Below are positions 59,014-64,000 of a DNA stretch of 64,000 nt, in pieces. The notes under the pieces are model-generated. The model was not told where the DNA came from, searched no databases, and saw nothing but the letters and a program-made list of their open reading frames with translations. The DNA is from Prinsepia uniflora (taxonomy: Eukaryota > Streptophyta > Magnoliopsida > Rosales > Rosaceae). The position numbers were made by a program, and so were the translations under genes. The stretch is from positions 82,457,628 through 82,521,627 of the forward strand of contig CM064862.1 of the NCBI GenBank assembly GCA_032719365.1, read 5' to 3'. The stretch's first letter is position 1. Each line of letters begins with the position of its first letter.

Positions 59014-59223
59014 CTTTTGGTTTTAATGCCCTTCAGGTTGATTACGGATGCGATTGCAGCAGGGACTGGGACATTGCACACCTCCTCCATCGATCCTTGC
59101 GCACTCTGGATGCCCTGTTTGGGCAGTGGCTCGTGGTTATCCCTTGTCTGACACCCCTTGTTGGACGGGAGCAGGGCACATTCCACGGTAATCCCGGGGG
59201 GATTGGGATGGGTCCTGTCAACT

Positions 59224-59235
59224 TGGTATCAGAGC
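59224..59235 (+). promoter_or_regulatory. Primer binding site of element J
   Basis: TGGTATCAGAGC three bases after the LTR end, complementary to initiator tRNA-Met. It proves that the unit ending at 59220 is an LTR. Confidence 0.9.
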
Positions 59236-62200
59236 ATGGTTGCTCTATTTGTGCGCGCAGGTCGAGGGTGTGATGTCTCATTGGGCTGCAATTCGTTATC
59301 AACCTGATAGATAGTTTTTGGGTTTGGATAGTGGATGGAGTGTGATTGGCCCGATACGCCGTGCATTAAGGTGATTCGACCCAAGTGGGGTTGATTGTGG
59401 TGAACTGGTATTGTGGGACCGTCGGTTCGGTCATGAGATATTGGATTGTTGTGCTGCTAGGTGCAGCCAGGTTCGGGGAACCTCATGTGAGTAATGGTTT
59501 AAAAAGTGAACCCTTGTGGTGGTTTCTAGTGTGAGGGATGTTGGTTCATCGGAGTTGGCCGATGACCTAGTGGTGGAACCCACGTTGATGGGATGGTAGG
59601 ATTAGATCTGACGTCTATTCGATGTCTAGACCGCGGGGTCGGTCAGGTTGTGGATTTTATATTACGGAAAACTGTTTGGTTCGGTTGAACCATAGGGTGT
59701 GATTGTGGAACCCTAGTATTAAAAAGGTAAACCTTAATTGTGATTAGCGGGTGAGAACTTGTGCTGCGACGAGCGGTTGAGGTCATGGATGACCATGTAG
59801 ATAACTCTAGTGAGTCTTGTCAGAATTATGAGATCCGATCTACGGATACGGTTCTGAGATAAATTATGGAATCCCGTGTTGGATCGGGTATTGGTGTGAT
59901 GTGTGGATGCGGATCTCGATAGCAAGGACAGTTAGTCGGAAGTCATATGGAGATGACTGGCTATCGAGGGTAATCAGTGTGGTCATAATACTTGGGGATC
60001 AGGGGACGTTCAGGGAGCGTTCATTTTCCTGATGTGGATTGTCAGAATAGTGGTACCCATAGTCGTGAGGTACGGGATCGTCGTTCCGTATGAACGGAGA
60101 TCCAGGGTTGTCGTATTTGCACACGGTGTGCAGTATGGATGTTTGCGGGGTTGGTACCTTTGTGCTGATGCTAGTATGGATGCCTGTGTGCTGATACTAG
60201 TGTTGCTGGTAGTGTGTTGGTGCTGGTACTAGCGCTGGTACTAGTGTCGGTAATGGTGTTGACGATGAGCCACAAATTGGGTGTGACTCCGTCATGATGA
60301 ACATATGTTCGGTCTTTGAGATTCGGTGGTGGTTGAGTGATGGACTGGATGAGATCCAGTTAAAATTGTGCTGTGTTGGGATAAGTTCCAATAGTGGTAA
60401 GATAACCAGTAAGGAGTGGATTAAAAAGGGTGTAATTGAGACTTGAGTAATCTTGGGATGACGTCCCCTATGTCATGTTAATTGGTGGATTTGGGGGAGT
60501 TTTTGGCAACTCCAAAGTTAGTGTGATTTATGTTTTTAAATATCCCTAAAATGTACATGGAAATGATTAAAACTGGAAAAGACGAGGAAAACCATTAGTG
60601 GTATAAAGGTAGGAATTTGTAATTGAGAACTTGGGAAACCGAGTGTTGAACCTGTAAAGGTCGGGATGTGCGAACGGAACAATAACGGATTGATTGTGGA
60701 CACGGGGTTGTCCAAGTGAATTGAGGAGGTAGGAAGTCTAGTGGTTAGACTTGACGTCTTGTTGGGAGCATGTCTGTTTCCAACATGGTAGGAACCTTAG
60801 TGTCGAGGAGAGTTGTGATTGGGGAACGAGAGTGGTGCTCATTTTTGGTGATTGGTATTCCAAAGTCATTGGGGTTGACTTCTTGCTTTCTGCCCTGGCA
60901 GACATTGACTGTAGTTACCAGTACGTTGAGCGTGTATTGGTTGGTGGGCCCAGGTGTAATTGCGGGTCATTAGGAGGAGCTACGTATTCGAAATTAGGTA
61001 AACGAGATTTCTCATTTTCTGCTTGGTGGCAGACGATGTGGTGTTACATGGCGTAGTGAGTGCAGTGAGTCTGGCTGCATCCACGTAGGATGAGTATTGG
61101 TGTCATCATGTTGGATCATCCTTGGTTTTTCCTAGGTGGAATGACAAGGACTGATACAAGGTAATCCGTGAGAATCCGCAGTCTCGACGTGTCTCGTCGT
61201 TGACTGATCTGTCTAGTTGTCGGAGTCGGTTGTCAATCGTTGTGGCGATCTAGGATTTTGACGTTATTGTCAGGGACACAGTGTCTATCTGGGTCGTGAT
61301 CTTGATGATTCAGATAGGGGGAGAGTATATCACTCTTACCTTGGTACGTGAGTCGTAAATGACGAGATTGAACTTCTTTTCGAAGGGCCCGTAGGGTATT
61401 CTACTCGGGTGAGTAGGTTTCCAAGGTAGTTGAATTTTGTCAACCTAAGACGTGTGGAGGTTGGGTTGGCTTCCCTATGAAGTCAATCAAGTGTATTGAA
61501 CGGGTAACCGATAGGTTCGGTTTTGGTGTGTCTCGGTAAATGTGAACGAGATTTCGGGATTTGGAATCGAATATCTGGGTGACGATTCAGGATTCGATTT
61601 TGGAACTTGAAAGTATATTTCTGGGTTTGGGTACGGAATGGTTATTCCAAATGCTAGCTTACGGAATAATGATTTCGGATTCGGATTTGGATATGAATTA
61701 AAAGGTGATGTCTGGGTTTGGATCCGGGATTTCTTACGAAGTTGCGGATTCAGATTCGGAATTGGAACTAGATGTTGGGTGGAGTTTCGTTTTGTCTCAT
61801 GCTGGATTGGGCAAACGTACTCCATTATTGGAACGCGTTCGGCTATGACCTAGGTGGTTGTAGACTGGTTATTAGGTAGATGTGTGTACTTCGTACTTGG
61901 TTCGAGGTACGATACCTTGTAGACTTGTGATGTCTAGCTACGGTATACGGGATATACCCGAGGTGTGTTGGTGAACGTGTTGGTAGTCGAATTGGTTCCG
62001 ATACCATGGGATTGGTTGTGGACCGGACATTACTATGCAATGGGTCATGGTAATTCCGATGTGTTTAATTACACACAGGTCGTTTGAAAGGTCGGAGATT
62101 GTTTACTAAGTTAAGTACGTTGGTGGCATGTGTAGCCACGAGTGAGTCTAGTGTCAGTTTTCGACTGACAACAACTGTGTGGTGACAGATTGTCAGGATG

Positions 62201-62505
62201 TGTCAATATAGATCGTTGAGTGGGGTCAGCTGACTCCTAGTGGGAGTGGGAAAGGAACCGTCGAGTTGTTGCGTTAACGAGAGGGTCGATTTGACAAGTG
62301 GTGTCAAATTCGAAACAAGTAGTTTCAGTCATTCGACGGGGTCGAATGTAGTCGTTACGTTTTGAGTACTAGTGGTACGTTTGGGTGTAGACAAGTTTTG
62401 CCTGGTTAGTTGGTGTACGGGTGTACACGTGTTGTGTGGTCGATTCCACTTTCCACGGGGTGTTTGTGGAATCAGGGTAATCGAGTTTCGAGGACGAAAC
62501 TTATT
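59236..62505 (+). other. Internal region of element J, non-coding
   Basis: About 3.3 kb with stops in every frame. The longest frame is about 100 codons (60751-61056) without recognisable motifs. Repeated simple phrases occur, for example GCTGGTACTAGCGCTGGTAC near 60230. It may hold packaging signals; none can be identified by eye. Confidence 0.7.
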
Positions 62506-62518
62506 AAGGAGGGAAGGT
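62506..62518 (+). promoter_or_regulatory. Polypurine tract of element J
   Basis: AAGGAGGGAAGG plus one T, immediately before the 3' LTR. Confidence 0.85.
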
Positions 62519-64000
62519 TGTAACGACCCGTCCCGAATTCCGGGATTAGATTAGTCACTAATCTTGATTAGCGAGGTTGAACGGTGGTTAGTAGGGCGGA
62601 ATCGGACAAATTGTGCAAAATGACCATTTTGCCCCTGGTCGTGGGCAAAATGTTGACTTTTTGTTCGGGCGGTCAAATGGACTTTGACCGATGACCGTTA
62701 CGTAGTTCGGGACGTCACGAGTTCATAGACAGGTGGCACGTTCGATTCCGACATTCGTAGAGAAAGTTATGGTGTTCGGAAGTTGAGGGGTATTTTGGTA
62801 ATTTGGCTTATTAGGGGCCAAATGTTGACTTTCTGACCGGGAGGTCCGATGGGCGAGGGCCAAGGACCGTTACGTAGGTATCATCGATACGAATCCAACG
62901 ACAGGCGGCATGCCGAAATCGGAGATCCGACGACGACGTTATGGTCAAGGACGTGAAACGCGATTAACCGAGACTCGGAATAAAATAATAATATAATAAT
63001 AAAATCTGACTACTTTAATCCAAACCAATCTGGACCCTTGATGAGTGACACATGTCATCATCTCCTTCCTTCCCTAATTCAGGGATCTTTGCTGGCCATT
63101 TGGGTTATTCAATCATTTTCTCTCCTCAAATCCTCACCATCCATTCAAACCACAGCTTGAATCCCAGCCCTTGATCTCATCTTCCTTTATTTCTTAAACC
63201 CTCAGAACACATTCCTCTCACTTTCATTTTCTCTCAAAACCGTGAGCACGGTTCCCTTCCAAGAACAAACACCACCACATCTCAGCCTCAACCTATGCAC
63301 CAGACACGTCCAGACGAACCCCAGCCACCTCCCGACGACGGCCACCACCACCACGGCCGCCCTGCACGGCCGGAAACCACCCAGACCCGAGAGGAACCCG
63401 ATCGGCCCAAAATTGTCCAACCATCCAAACCTTCATATCTGGGCTCGAACAAACGCAGGGATAGGTAAACTGGAACCTTAGGACGACTCAGACCACGACT
63501 GGACGGGCCACGGCGGCGACACGGCGGCGGTAAGTCTGAAAAACCGTGAAGACCCGATTTACTTCCCTGTTTCGAAACGTCCGTTTTTGACGTTGAAATT
63601 GTTTGTTTGTTTTTGAGACATGTCCTAGGAACCTAGACGACCATTTTGGACCATGAACCACGGCTGGAATCTCGACGAGTCGCCGGAGAGGATGACCTGA
63701 GTTCTCAGCCGATTTTCCCGTCAGTTTTCAGGTAGTTTAATCCACCTAGAAATGAGTTTGGATGTCACAGAACCGTAGAGGAGGTTATGACGAGTCCATA
63801 GGATCAAACCGCATAAAAAATGGTGGTCTGGAACTCGATCTGTGATCGGGTCAGGCCGCGGGTCGACGGCGACCCGGTTACAGACCCGGTTTCAGAACCC
63901 GGTACTGTAGCATGACGTCATCATTGTTGACCTGAGTGTTGACCTGGCGCGTGGGGGCGCGTGAAGGGTATTTTGGGGAAACTTCCAACATGACTTTTAA
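62519..64000 (+). repeat. 3' LTR of element J, truncated by the window
   Basis: It matches 55943-57424 at a constant offset of 6576 with no indel. The single difference I noticed is GTGACGTAG (56121) versus GTTACGTAG (62697). Confidence 0.93.

Larger units (their letters stand above)
55943..59220 (+). repeat. 5' LTR of element J (3278 bp)
   Basis: It starts TGTAACGACCCGTCCCGA and ends GGGATGGGTCCTGTCA. Intron-like signals: GGCG/GTAAGT at 56954, acceptor GGACAG/G ending 57607, second donor TCT/GTGAGTGG at 57687, acceptor CCCTTCAG/G ending 59036. The 5' ~1.4 kb resembles copy B; the rest resembles copies D and E. Confidence 0.92.
55943..64000 (+). mobile_element. GL family element J: non-autonomous LTR retrotransposon (large retrotransposon derivative), runs off right edge
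   Basis: It has a 5' LTR (55943-59220), a primer site, a 3298-bp internal region, a polypurine tract and a 3' LTR (62519 onward). The internal region has no gag, protease, integrase or reverse transcriptase, so the element would need proteins in trans. The sequence GAGTTTCGAGGACGAAAC before the polypurine tract is typical of the end of plant Ty3/gypsy elements of the Tekay/Del type, which suggests the parent lineage. The left target duplication would be GTCGT (55938-55942); the right one is outside. It inserted into copy K. Confidence 0.9.

Noticed and set aside
60751..61056. 101-codon frame in the internal region of element J
   Set aside because: No recognisable motif, no sign of gag or pol, and of a length expected by chance in 3.3 kb.

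Overview
This is a plant nuclear genome window, from a eudicot that is probably woody. Rosaceae is a guess from repeat style and is not shown. Three ordinary single-copy genes lie on the minus strand: the 5' part of a symplekin gene (ESP4-like, 76-9724, continuing past the left edge), an intronless PDX1 pyridoxal-5'-phosphate synthase gene (47632-48561) and a ten-exon RING E3 ligase gene of the APD family (50679-53629). From memory, the Arabidopsis orthologues sit close together in the same order (At5g01400, At5g01410, At5g01450). If so, this is a conserved gene block whose first gap has been filled with about 38 kb of mobile DNA.

Layout. 1-9.7 kb: eight symplekin exons, with a 4.9 kb Ty1/copia element in intron 5. 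9.7-12.3 kb: upstream DNA and an AT-rich tandem repeat. 12.3-19.0 kb: a decayed hAT transposase gene, split near its 3' end. 15.0-44.2 kb: a dense, self-nested cluster of LTRs about 2.8-3.3 kb long from one retrotransposon family, called here the GL (giant LTR) family. Copies: A 15046-18321, B 19295-22084, C 23039-26136 (inside D), D about 22455-37455, E 27189-36440 (inside D), F 27884-31014 and G 32375-35469 (both inside E), H 37478-40718, I 41338-44158. A, B, C, E, F, G, H and I are complete solo LTRs, each with an exact 5-bp target duplication. 44.2-47.6 kb: older relics and a possible MITE. 47.6-53.6 kb: PDX1 and APD genes. 54.9-64.0 kb: the start of GL copy K, interrupted by element J. 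J is a full two-LTR GL element with a PBS, a polypurine tract and a 3.3 kb internal region without gag or pol, i.e. a large retrotransposon derivative. Its 3' LTR runs off the right edge.

The most unusual signal is inside the GL LTRs. Each has a promoter-like front with TTGAC, TGACG and G-box-type motifs, including a 26-bp palindrome and a TGACG inverted repeat. This is followed by an arrangement that looks like two introns separated by a 59-79 bp exon. The second intron-like segment is framed by a 12-bp inverted repeat and contains a subfamily-specific minisatellite. The splice-like signals persist in copies whose surrounding sequence has diverged strongly.

All of this was read by eye. Exon boundaries of the three host genes are phase-consistent. 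LTR ends are supported by target duplications. Functional ideas about the LTRs are inference.
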